Source: Parietaria judaica
Lineage: Eukaryota; Streptophyta; Magnoliopsida; Rosales; Urticaceae
DNA length: 64,000 nt
Direction: 5' to 3'
NCBI GenBank assembly: GCA_954871525.1
Contig: OX940864.1
Span: 4,706,001-4,770,000, forward strand
Shown here piece after piece: positions 28,279 to 36,425 of this stretch; position 1 is the stretch's first letter, and each line of letters opens with the position of its first letter. Below the pieces are notes generated by a model. The model had not been told where the DNA came from. It made no database searches and saw nothing but the letters and a program-made list of their open reading frames with translations. A program made the position numbers and the translations under genes.

Positions 28279-28580
28279 TGTAGTAGCCGTAATACATCTG
28301 TGTATTATCGTCTTGATGTTTCAACGATAATAAGTAAATATTCATATCTTAGTTTGGAGAGTTTGTTACCTCTAGTCTTGATAAATAAGAAAAGTATGGC
28401 TCTCTTGGAAGTGAATTTTTTTCTTTTTTTATAAAATGTGAGTGCCAAAAATATAAATATTAACCGTAGGTACTTTATGTACAATTACTTCTAACTTAAG
28501 TTTTAAGTTATTTAAATATTTATCTTTACATTTTTATGTTGCAGCCCTTTTACCGACTTAAGATACAACTTGTTTCACAT

Positions 28581-28582
<2 letters not shown>

Positions 28583-28620
<38 letters not shown>
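28583..28620. repeat. AT dinucleotide microsatellite in the 5' LTR
   Basis: An uninterrupted AT run. The matching run in the 3' LTR (about 36733-36753) is shorter, preceded by one extra AC, for a net difference of 14 bp. This is the only length difference I see between the LTRs and is best explained by replication slippage. Confidence 0.9.
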
Positions 28621-28624
<4 letters not shown>

Positions 28625-28723
28625 AATAAAAGTAATCATTTCATGGTCATTTGGTAATTAATTTCACATTGGTTAGCCATATAACCGACTAAGGTTTGGT
28701 ATTATCTCCTTTATTTATTAAAG

Positions 28724-28732
28724 TATATATAA
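28724..28732 (+). promoter_or_regulatory. Candidate TATA box of the 5' LTR promoter
   Basis: TATATATAA is followed about 25-50 bp downstream by a pyrimidine-rich stretch containing CCTCTCTCTCTC (28756-28767), as in many plant core promoters. This would place the U3/R boundary near 28755-28790. The matching site in the 3' LTR is at 36857. The AT-rich surroundings make other TATA candidates possible. Confidence 0.5.
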
Positions 28733-28822
28733 TTAGAATACTTACAATAATAACCTCTCTCTCTCAAAATCACTCTCCCGTACCTTTTGCTCGCCGCCCT
28801 TCTTTCTGCTTGATGTTTTTTG

Positions 28823-28828
28823 GTAAGT
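28823..28828 (+). promoter_or_regulatory. Candidate 5' splice donor in the LTR leader
   Basis: The sequence TTTTTTG followed by GTAAGTAG fits the plant 5' splice-site consensus and lies about 50-70 nt downstream of the predicted transcription start. Possible acceptors are TGTGTTTGCAG ending at 30492, just before the ATG of the first ORF, and TTCATGTGACCAG ending at 31712, just before the ATG of Gag. Splicing here would remove the PBS from the message. There is no RNA evidence. Confidence 0.35.
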
Positions 28829-29776
28829 AGAGCTCTCATTAATAATTTCTTAATTATAAACTTATATCTAAGTTAATGATCTAATGTAGAAGCATGATTT
28901 GTTTTTGTTATTTTTTTTTCACGGTTTTAGATGTTGTTCAATACTTGTGTTTTTGATTTCAAAAGCTAGTAACTAAGGAGCGGGTGATAAGGTCTATGTT
29001 TAATAAAATAGTATATATAAATAAGATAATCAGGTGTTGGTTTTACTAGTTTTAGTATAGTAGGAGAAGTGATATACATACATTGATAACTTTTAATATA
29101 TTTTGATTTACCCTCGTTGCATGTATACAAAAGAAGACAAAGGTGGTTTAGTATGCTACATCGAGTTAAATACAGGGACAAAAAAAAAAAATATATTGTA
29201 TATACATATATAGAATCCAGTTGAAATGCGTATGTTAAGAGGATTTTTACTAATAGGGTTAATATATTGGTTTTGGTTTACAAGATTATTTAAGTATTAT
29301 TTGGTTTATCCTAAAATTTAAGTGTTATTTATTATACCGTGTAAGAATATGTATATTATTCTAGAAGCTGATGTTCAATGTCTTAAACGATTAGGAAGTT
29401 CATTTTCAAAGGAAGCATAACCCGTGTTTTGTAGTGATTCGGTTGAAGTAAGGTACGTAAAAGTACTCACTGCAACACAGCAATAATAATGTGGTTTGTT
29501 TGATTGTGTGTGGTGTGAAATTCATGGTTGTATGGTTTGGTAGTTTAATTCTACCGTAGTGCGAATTATGTTCGATACGCATTGTGAGCATATCGGAAAA
29601 GCACGAGCATTAAGTCATTCATATAATCTGTAATGATACTATATATGTATGACAATTTTAGTAAATTGCGTCGTACCAACCATTGTATATTGGGTCGCGT
29701 AGTCACTGATTACAATGTGTATGAAGCCTCCGACTGTATTGAGTCGAGTAGTCTCAAATGACACGTCGTGAGATGT

Positions 29777-29853
29777 TTTCCGCGGGCTGACTTGGTTAGG
29801 GTCGCGCCCCCGGTCCCCCGTTGGTAGTATAGCGCGCTGGTACGCACGCAGGG
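29777..29853. other. GC-rich patch inside the LTR
   Basis: A GC-rich stretch, with GTCGCGCCCCCGGTCCCCCG at its core, stands out in an otherwise AT-rich LTR. Just upstream are two related stretches about 50 bp apart, ATTGGGTCGCGTAGTC (29689) and ATTGAGTCGAGTAGTC (29739). I recognise no RNA gene. Possible roles are packaging or structured leader RNA; this is conjecture. Confidence 0.45.
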
Positions 29854-30330
29854 CCCAATAATATGTTTATAAAAAGTTATAAATTATAACCGGACATTGC
29901 ATTTATGCATTTCGATGTGATTGTTCCTTGATATATTTTTGTGAGTAATATAAAGCTTTTGCGTACTGAGCGTTAGCTCACTCGTATAGTTGTGTTGTAG
30001 ATCCAGGAAAGAAACCGATGAATGGCTAAATGCGGATGGTACGGGGTCAGTGATGCGACGTATATGGTGCATATGGTGGAATACGGGTCTTGGAAATAGG
30101 AGGGTTGTAAACTTTTTGTTGTGTAATATTTTTAAAAACAATAGCTAGGAGCTCCGCTAGGTTTTTCTTTTATAACGTTATTTTTTTTTTTGTAAAATCT
30201 GTTTTGGGTACTACTGTATAGAGGTTTCAAAACTAATATGAAGTCCGTTTTCTTTGCGCGCTAAAGTCAAATACTCATATTTTTATTAAATATTTAGAAG
30301 TCGGGATTGGTATTAGATAAGAGTAAATTC

Positions 30331-30359
30331 GTAACAGTCCCTGGGAAGGGGGCTGTTAC
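30331..30359 (+). other. Hairpin at the end of U5
   Basis: GTAACAGTCCC pairs with GGGGGCTGTTAC to form an 11-bp stem (one G-T pair) with a loop of about 7 nt, ending one base before the LTR end. It sits three bases before the primer-binding site, where retroelement RNAs often carry a stem near the PBS. A copy at the end of the 3' LTR (38464-38492) is identical. Confidence 0.65.
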
Positions 30360-30363
30360 AGAG

Positions 30364-30375
30364 TGGTATCAGAGC
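30364..30375 (+). promoter_or_regulatory. Primer-binding site, initiator tRNA-Met
   Basis: TGGTATCAGAGC, three bases after the 5' LTR, is complementary to the 3' end of plant initiator methionine tRNA. It is the usual minus-strand primer site of plant Ty3/gypsy elements. Confidence 0.95.
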
Positions 30376-30471
30376 AGTTCACCTATTGTCACCATATACG
30401 TGTATTAGCTGATTCCGAAGTATCCGCAAGTAAGTTATTTCGTTAATTTCTTTTCTTTATTATTAGTAACC
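30376..30471 (+). other. Leader between PBS and first ORF
   Basis: Short untranslated leader. It contains CAAGTAAGT (donor-like, GT at 30430), a pyrimidine-rich stretch and TATTAG at 30461-30466. A 63-nt intron from 30430 to the acceptor at 30492 is conceivable but shorter than most plant introns. Confidence 0.4.
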
Positions 30472-31473
30472 ATGGTAAAGTTGTGTTTGCAGATTATGGA
30501 CCCAATGTCGTCTCGTCCACCTTTGGCGGGAAATGGGGGTGTTCAAGCTAATGACTCTCGGTCACCACCTCGAGATATCGAGGTTGATACGGTTTGTCAA
30601 AGGCGGGGACTATCCAGACATGATTCCATAATTGCGTTTCGAAAATGCCAACCATCATTCTACGATGGGCCAGGAAGTTCAAAACTAGAGACATTTCTTC
30701 ACTATTCCGAGACTACGTTGAGATCACTCGGAACTGAAGAGGCACACTATGTGGAAATGGTGATTCCTCAGCTAGGCGGTTTGGCTTTGAGGTGGTGGAA
30801 CTCTTTACACGTAGATCCAAGAGAGACGTCTTGGAATACATTCAAGGAACTAATCCTTGAAAGGTTTAATGCTAACTATGTAACCATGGAGTTTGGCCAC
30901 ATGCTAAATAATTGGAAGCGAGAACCCGGAGAAGGTATGATGTATTATTCGAGACGTTTCCAGTCTCAGCTGATGGCGGAATGTCCGTATCACCTTCAAC
31001 TTGATTTTGTTAAAGCATACTACTTGCGAGGCGTACCGCGAAGAATTAGAGCCCGCATGAAATCGATAAATGACTATAAGAATATAGATGGAATGATATG
31101 CGATGCTATGGCGGCCGAAATAGCAATTGAAGATGAAGACTGGGGTCGTCTATATGATCCAGATGAAGATTTTCCAGAGGATGTTCCTATGACATATGCT
31201 AATACCGGGAATGACACGACTGCTGTTAACCCAGAAAATCGTGTTAATAGTAATATGGATTTACCGGAAGCAAATTCAGAAAATGCTCCCAATGAAGATG
31301 ATATGGTGGAGGAATTTGAGGAATCCGATCCGGAGATAGATCCAGAAGATGATCATATGGAAGAGTTTGAGGAATCTGATCCGGAAATAGATTTAGAAGA
31401 TGATCTGGAGGAAGAGTTCGAGGAAGAATCTGATAGTGATGACCCTGACTACGACCCAAAATGTAATAACTAA
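30472..31473 (+). CDS. Extra Gag-like ORF with acidic C-terminus, upstream of Gag
   Basis: 333 codons, or 325 if translation starts at the ATG at 30496 (Met9), which directly follows TTTGCAG, a good splice acceptor. Residues ~55-200 look like a retrotransposon Gag capsid domain: FYDGP at 63-67, LRWWNSL at 106-112, a W at 121 and RFNANY at 131-136. The C-terminal ~120 residues are strongly acidic and hold two near-identical 14-residue repeats (281-294 and 298-311). There is no zinc knuckle, protease or RT motif. The ORF is in a different frame from Gag-Pol and ends 269 bp before it. Chromoviruses usually have a single gag-pol frame, so this looks like a duplicated or captured gag turned into an accessory protein. 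Its function is unknown; the Gag resemblance is by motif, not by search. Confidence 0.82.
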   Translation: MVKLCLQIMDPMSSRPPLAGNGGVQANDSRSPPRDIEVDTVCQRRGLSRHDSIIAFRKCQPSFYDGPGSSKLETFLHYSETTLRSLGTEEAHYVEMVIPQLGGLALRWWNSLHVDPRETSWNTFKELILERFNANYVTMEFGHMLNNWKREPGEGMMYYSRRFQSQLMAECPYHLQLDFVKAYYLRGVPRRIRARMKSINDYKNIDGMICDAMAAEIAIEDEDWGRLYDPDEDFPEDVPMTYANTGNDTTAVNPENRVNSNMDLPEANSENAPNEDDMVEEFEESDPEIDPEDDHMEEFEESDPEIDLEDDLEEEFEEESDSDDPDYDPKCNN

Positions 31474-31742
31474 ATGAAGTATATACAGTTATGAGAGAAC
31501 TTTATGTATATTTTGATGAGATGCTAGAATATATGTAGCTATGTGTGTAGTTGTTTTGTTCTGTATATATAGACACATGCTTGATGTTTTGGCTGTATGT
31601 ACATATACTAAAATGTGTGTTGAAGTGAATATATAATGATATGTTCATATTCATATAGAATTCCTCTATATATTCAAAACAATGATGTCGTTTATTTACT
31701 TCATGTGACCAGAAGACAGTTACTTACCGAGATAAATACAAT
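31474..31742 (+). other. Spacer between the Gag-like ORF and Gag
   Basis: AT-rich, non-coding. It contains TGTATATATAGAC near 31562 (TATA-like), and the acceptor-like TTTATTTACTTCATGTGACC-AG ending at 31712. There is no ATG between that acceptor and the Gag start at 31743, whereas the unspliced RNA has many earlier ATGs. This makes splicing or internal initiation a reasonable way to express Gag-Pol. Confidence 0.4.
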
Positions 31743-32675
31743 ATGGCAAGGGGGAGAGGCCGACCCCGCGGCTCTGGTCGTGGTAGAAGACAAGTTAATA
31801 ATGATGACCCAGAAGATGCACTTGTAGGTCTTCAACGTCGGCTTGACGAACAGGCTGCCCAGATTCGGCAGCTAACTGAGCAATTGAATGCTCGAAATGA
31901 AGAACAAGGTGCCGAAGATGAAGTAGTAGTAGAAGAAGAAGAACCAGTGGAAGAAGAAGATGAACCAATGGAAGAGGAAGCAGAGGTTGAAGTTCGTCAG
32001 CGTCCTAGAACACGTGACGAACCGCTATACGAAAGATTTCGCCGAATGCGAGCTCCAGAATTCATAGGAACTACTGATCCGCTGGTAGCGGAGGAGTGGT
32101 TGTCTGAAATTCAAGTCCTTTACGACTTTATGGAACTCTCTGATCGGGAGAAAATCTTATGTACCTCTTCGGTACTCAAGTTTGAAGCTAGATACTGGTG
32201 GGAAACTATTAAACAAAGGAGGGATACTAATGGCATGACATGGGCGGACTTTGTACAAGAATTCAATGCAAAATTCTACAATCCCGCAGCGCTGAAGGCT
32301 CAAGTTGATGAGTTTAACAATATAAAGCAAGGAAACTTAAATGTTTCTGAGGCTATACGTAAGTTTGATAAACTTGCACGTTTGTGTTCTGACTTGGTGC
32401 CTACAGAGCGGGAGCGAGTCCGTCGAATGATGAACATGTTCCGCGGTGAAATTGCGCTTCAGGTGGACAGTGGTGGATCCCCACCAACAACTGTTGGAGA
32501 TTGTATTGATCGAGCCCTCCGCGCGGAGTATCATCTACTCCAAACTAAACAAGAGCGTATAAGAGCCTTTGAAGCTAATAAGGCTAAAATGCAAGGGAGA
32601 TCAGGAAATTTGGGCCAAACGGGAAATCGTTATTTTAGTGGAGGCAAAAGTTCCCATATAGACGGCCAGAGCTAA
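31743..32675 (+). CDS. gag: Gag (capsid part), ends at in-frame TAA
   Basis: 310 codons. The N-terminus (residues 2-17) is very rich in Gly and Arg and contains RGRPRG, an AT-hook-like core. A Gln/Arg/Leu-rich stretch at about 28-52 could form a coiled coil, and residues 53-86 are acidic. The Gag capsid domain covers about 105-265, with PEFIGTTDP at 105-113, an EEWL at 117-120 and YWW at 151-153. The frame stops at TAA (32673-32675), but translating past it in the same frame gives the zinc knuckles and Pol, so this stop splits an ancestral single gag-pol frame. It is either a nonsense change or a leaky stop; UAA followed by A is not a typical readthrough context, so I favour a nonsense change. 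Confidence 0.9.
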   Translation: MARGRGRPRGSGRGRRQVNNDDPEDALVGLQRRLDEQAAQIRQLTEQLNARNEEQGAEDEVVVEEEEPVEEEDEPMEEEAEVEVRQRPRTRDEPLYERFRRMRAPEFIGTTDPLVAEEWLSEIQVLYDFMELSDREKILCTSSVLKFEARYWWETIKQRRDTNGMTWADFVQEFNAKFYNPAALKAQVDEFNNIKQGNLNVSEAIRKFDKLARLCSDLVPTERERVRRMMNMFRGEIALQVDSGGSPPTTVGDCIDRALRAEYHLLQTKQERIRAFEANKAKMQGRSGNLGQTGNRYFSGGKSSHIDGQS

Positions 32676-35600
32676 AAAAGAAAGCTAGAGCCTAATAATG
32701 AATCATCATATAAAAGGCCTCAAGGAACCCGTCAAAATTTTAACAGAGGTGTAGCGTTTCCGACTTGTTCCAAGTGTGGAAAGAAGCATCCAGGTGTATG
32801 TAGAATGGGATCACATACATGTTTTTCTTGTGGAGGGGAGGGGCATTATGCTCTATCATGCCCTAATAAGACAAAAGGCTCTAACCAAGAGCGGATTGAT
32901 GGACCTCGCAACAATCAAGGACGGCTTGAGGCTCCAGCCCTAAAGACAAATGCTAGAGTTTATACTCTAACGCATGAGGATGTGAAGGCTGGAACTTCTA
33001 ATGTAGTAACAGGTCAGCTTCTTATCGAAAATATTCCTGCTTCAATATTATTTGACTCGGGTGCTACACATTCTTTTGTGTCACAAAATTTCTCGAAGAA
33101 ACTTAACAGGACAAAAGATATGTTAGGTAGTGCATTTTCTGTAACCTTACCTTCTGGGGAGGTTATAATGTCCTCATCTTGGTTTCATGCGGTACCACTA
33201 AATATCTCTGATAGGGAACTGTCAGCGGATTTGGTTGTACTTCAAATGTATGATTATGATATTATTCTTGGGATGGATTTCCTGAGAAAGTATGATGCCA
33301 CAATTTACTGCAAGAAACAAAAGGTGGTTTTTCGACCAGAAGGGCAACCAAAGTTTGAATTTATAGGGGAATCAACAGGAAACATATCAAGGATGTTAAT
33401 ATCTTCTATGGAGGCTGAACGGATGCTGATTGGAGGATGTTCCGGCTATCTTGCTCACGTGGTTGATACCATTAAAGAGAAAGAGGAACGTACTCAGTTA
33501 TGCGATGTTCCTATCGTTTGCACGTATCCGGAAGTATTTCCAGATGAATTACCAGGACTACCTCCAAACCGAGCTATCGAATTTGAGATAGAGGTTATTC
33601 CAGGAATAAATCCTGTTTCGAAGGCACCATATCGGATGGCACCAGTGGAATTGAAGGAATTACAAGCTCAACTTCAGGATCTTCTTGATAAAGGAGTTAT
33701 TCGACCAAGCCATTCGCCTTGGGGAGCTCCTGTTCTCTTTGTGAAAAAGAAAGATGGTTCTCTCCGGATGTGCATCGATTATCGTGGACTTAATAAAGTA
33801 ACCGTGAAGAATAAATATCCACTGCCGCGGATAGACGATCTTTTTGACCAATTGCGTGGAGCAACCGTATTCTCGAAAATTGATTTGCGATCCGGGTATC
33901 ATCAACTCAAAGTCAGAGAAGGCGATGTATCGAAGACTGCTTTTCGTACTCGCTACGGACATTATGAATTTTTAGTTATGTCATTTGGTTTAACCAATGC
34001 TCCTGCAGCTTTCATGGAGCTCATGAACCGTGTATTTAGTGAGTATTTAGATAAATTTGTCATTGTCTTTATTGACGACATCCTTATCTATTCGAAAACT
34101 AAAGAGGAACACGAAGAACACTTACGAATGACCTTAAATGTTCTTAAGGAACATGAGCTCTACGCAAAGTTTTCAAAATGCGAGTTTTGGTTGGATCGTG
34201 TGGCATTCCTCGGTCATGTGATCTCAGCCGAAGGTATCTCCGTAGATCCAGTGAAGATTCAGGCCGTTGACGAGTGGACTCAGCCAACCAATGTAACAGA
34301 AGTGAGAAGCTTTTTAGGACTAGCTGGTTATTATCGACGATTCATCGAAGGATTTTCTAAATTAGCCAGCCCACTCACAAATCTTACTCGTAAGAATAAG
34401 AAATTTGAGTGGTCAAGCCAGTGTGAAGAAAGTTTCAAGGAGCTCAAGAAACGCCTAACAACGGCTCCGGTACTCACTGTCCCATCTGGTAAGGATGGAT
34501 TTGATATTTATTGTGATGCATCGAAGATGGGGTTAGGCGCAGTCCTAATGCAGAGCAAAAAGGTCATTGCTTATGCATCACGAAAATTAAAGGACTACGA
34601 ACAAAACTATCCTACTCATGACCTGGAGTTAGCTGCAGTGGTGTTCGCTTTAAAGATTTGGCGTCACTATCTATATGGGGTTCATTGTAATATATTCACA
34701 GATCATAAGAGTTTAAAGTATTTTTTTGTTCAAAAGGAGTTGAACATGAGGCAAAGAAGATGGCTAGAGCTCGTGAAAGATTATGATTGTGAAATTCAAT
34801 ATCACCCAGGAAAGGCAAATAAGGTGGCAGACGCGTTGAGTAGAAAATCAATAGCTACACTTGCATCATTGGATGCTCTTCCAAAACAACTACAAGAGGA
34901 AATTCGCTCGATGGAACTGGAGATTTGTGTTGGTAAGTTGGCAGCGCTAAACTTGTACCCAACCCTCTTTGATGATATTAAAGCATCTCAAGGTTTGGAC
35001 GAAACGTTGTCCAAAATTTCAGAGGAAACCTTATTGGGGAACCGTCCTGACTTCAGTATGTCATCTAATGGAATTCTTCTCTTTAAGGGAAGGCTTTGTG
35101 TTCCAAAGAATGACGAGATGATGAATAAAATCCTCTCTGAAGCGCATAAGGCGCCATACTCGGTTCACCCTGGAAGCACAAAGATGTACAAAGATCTAAA
35201 AGAGAAGTTTTGGTGGGTAGGGATGAAGAAAGATGTTGCTAATTACGTAGAGAAATGCTTGACTTGTCAAAAGGTTAAAGCTGAACATCAAAGACCAGCA
35301 GGAGAGCTTCAACCACTTGAGATACCAGAATGGAAGTGGGAGAGTATATCGATGGATTTCATAATGGGGTTACCGAAGACAACAAATGGGCATAATGCCA
35401 TTTGGGTAATAGTGGATAGATTAACCAAGTCCGCCCACTTCTTGTCAATCAAAGATACAATGACACTAGATCAGTTAGCTGAAATATACGTTAGGGAGAT
35501 CGTGCGGTTGCATGGAATTCCATTTTCTATTATCTCTGATCGAGACACCCGTTTTACATCCCGATTTTGGAAGAAAGTTCAAAGGGAACTAGGTACGACT

Positions 35601-36389
35601 CTAAAGTTTAGTACTGCTTTCCATCCACAAACTGACGGCCAAACTGAAAGAACAAACATGATTTTGGAAGATATGCTCAGGGCTTGTGTTATGGATTTCA
35701 AGAGTTCATGGAATAAGTATTTACCCTTAGTTGAATTTTCCTACAACAACAGCTATCAATCTACGATTAAGATGGCTCCTTATGAAGCTTTGTACGGAAG
35801 AAAGTGTCAGTCTCCGATCCATTGGTACGAGACTGGCGAAAGTAAGGTTTTTAGCTCTGATTTTGTCGAACAAGCCACAGAAGCTATTAAGCTAATTCGT
35901 CAGCGTATGAAGGCGGCTCAATCTCGACAAAAGAGCTATGCGGATTCACGAAGGAGGCCACTTGAATTTAACATAGGTGATGCTGCTTTTATTAAGGTAA
36001 CACCAATGAAGGGTATTAAACGCTTTGGCAAGAAAGGGAAGTTGAGCCCAAGATATATTGGCCCGTATGAGATTATAGAACGAGTTGGCAAAGTTTCTTA
36101 CAAACTTGCGCTGTCGCAAGATCTATCAACCGTGCATAACGTTTTTCATATATCGATGCTACGGAAATATATTCCCGACCCATCGCATATTCTTGAACCA
36201 GAACCGGTAGAGGTCCAAGAAGATCTATCATACAAAGAAAGGCCAATGGAGATACTAGACCGAAAGGAGAAGGTGTTACGTAATAAGTGTATACCTCTCA
36301 TCAAGATCGCCTGGAATAATCACTCAAAATCGGAGGCAACATGGGAAAGAGAGGATGAGATGAGAGTTGCATATCCATACCTCTTCTAA
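32676..36389 (+). CDS. pol: Nucleocapsid knuckles and Pol: PR-RT-RNase H-integrase-chromodomain
   Basis: Open continuation of the Gag frame after the TAA. The first Met (32805) lies between two zinc knuckles, so it is not a natural start. Positions below count from that Met. The knuckles are [12 protein letters not shown] (32766-32801) and C6-C9-H14-C19. Protease DSG is at 84-86. RT has D360 and IDD 423-425. RNase H has D571, E608, D633 and D676. Integrase has the zinc site H781, H788, C818, C821 and catalytic D851, D912, E948 (D,D35E), then GPY at 1086. A chromodomain fills about 1141-1194, ending in PYLF. All key residues are present and no frameshift is seen. The product would copy and integrate the element, the chromodomain guiding it to marked chromatin. 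Expression depends on passing the upstream stop. Confidence 0.95.
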   Translation, partial: KRKLEPNNESSYKRPQGTRQNFNRGVAFPTCSKCGKKHPGVCRMGSHTCFSCGGEGHYALSCPNKTKGSNQERIDGPRNNQGRLEAPALKTNARVYTLTHEDVKAGTSNVVTGQLLIENIPASILFDSGATHSFVSQNFSKKLNRTKDMLGSAFSVTLPSGEVIMSSSWFHAVPLNISDRELSADLVVLQMYDYDIILGMDFLRKYDATIYCKKQKVVFRPEGQPKFEFIGESTGNISRMLISSMEAERMLIGGCSGYLAHVVDTIKEKEERTQLCDVPIVCTYPEVFPDELPGLPPNRAIEFEIEVIPGINPVSKAPYRMAPVELKELQAQLQDLLDKGVIRPSHSPWGAPVLFVKKKDGSLRMCIDYRGLNKVTVKNKYPLPRIDDLFDQLRGATVFSKIDLRSGYHQLKVREGDVSKTAFRTRYGHYEFLVMSFGLTNAPAAFMELMNRVFSEYLDKFVIVFIDDILIYSKTKEEHEEHLRMTLNVLKEHELYAKFSKCEFWLDRVAFLGHVISAEGISVDPVKIQAVDEWTQPTNVTEVRSFLGLAGYYRRFIEGFSKLASPLTNLTRKNKKFEWSSQCEESFKELKKRLTTAPVLTVPSGKDGFDIYCDASKMGLGAVLMQSKKVIAYASRKLKDYEQNYPTHDLELAAVVFALKIWRHYLYGVHCNIFTDHKSLKYFFVQKELNMRQRRWLELVKDYDCEIQYHPGKANKVADALSRKSIATLASLDALPKQLQEEIRSMELEICVGKLAALNLYPTLFDDIKASQGLDETLSKISEETLLGNRPDFSMSSNGILLFKGRLCVPKNDEMMNKILSEAHKAPYSVHPGSTKMYKDLKEKFWWVGMKKDVANYVEKCLTCQKVKAEHQRPAGELQPLEIPEWKWESISMDFIMGLPKTTNGHNAIWVIVDRLTKSAHFLSIKDTMTLDQLAEIYVREIVRLHGIPFSIISDRDTRFTSRFWKKVQRELGTTLKFSTAFHPQTDGQTERTNMILEDMLRACVMDFKSSWNKYLPLVEFSYNNSYQSTIKMAPYEALYGRKCQSPIHWYETGESKVFSSDFVEQATEAIKLIRQRMKAAQSRQKSYADSRRRPLEFNIGDAAFIKVTPMKGIKRFGKKGKLSPRYIGPYEIIERVGKVSYKLALSQDLSTVHNVFHISMLRKYIPDPSHILEPEPVEVQEDLSYKERPMEILDRKEKVLRNKCIPLIKIAWNNHSKSEATWEREDEMRVAYPYLF
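36225..36386 (+). other. Integrase C-terminal chromodomain
   Basis: The last 54 residues of Pol, with [12 protein letters not shown], then IKIAWNNH and EATWERE, and ending at PYLF. This fits the chromodomain of Tekay-type chromoviruses, thought to bind modified histone H3 and bias integration to heterochromatin. It is not the CR motif of centromere-specific CRM elements. Confidence 0.85.
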
Positions 36390-36412
36390 ATTTTCGAGGA
36401 CGAAAATTTTGT

Positions 36413-36424
36413 AAGGAGGGAAGA
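36413..36424 (+). promoter_or_regulatory. Polypurine tract
   Basis: AAGGAGGGAAGA, one base before the 3' LTR, primes plus-strand DNA synthesis. Upstream is TTTTCGAGGACGAAAATTTT, a segment well conserved at this place in plant Ty3/gypsy elements; it begins right after the pol stop codon. Confidence 0.9.
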
Positions 36425-36425
36425 T

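Larger units (their letters stand above)
28279..30360 (+). repeat. 5' long terminal repeat (2082 bp)
   Basis: Begins TGTAGTAGCC and ends GGCTGTTACA; the ends form an imperfect terminal inverted repeat (8 of 10 positions). It is repeated at 36426-38493. It holds an AT microsatellite, a TATA-like promoter near 28724, a CT-rich stretch, a consensus-like splice donor at 28823, a GC-rich patch at about 29777-29853 and a hairpin at its 3' end. Short open frames inside it are identical or nearly so in both LTRs, but this reflects LTR identity rather than coding. Confidence 0.97.

Noticed and set aside
28966..30141. Minus-strand open frames of 61-85 codons inside the LTR, repeated at 37099-38274
   Set aside because: Present in both LTRs only because the LTRs are copies; no coding motif, and a tandem of short frames on the antisense strand is expected by chance.
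30430..30492. A 63-nt intron in the leader
   Set aside because: Donor CAAGTAAGT and acceptor TTTGCAG look acceptable, but the length is below that of most plant introns; kept only as a possibility within the splice-signal finding.
31074..31459. Minus-strand open frames opposite the Gag-like ORF
   Set aside because: Shadows of the acidic, GA-rich plus-strand coding sequence.
32805..32807. ATG at 32805 as a separate pol start
   Set aside because: It falls between the two zinc knuckles, and the frame is continuous with Gag upstream back to the TAA at 32673, so it is an internal methionine.
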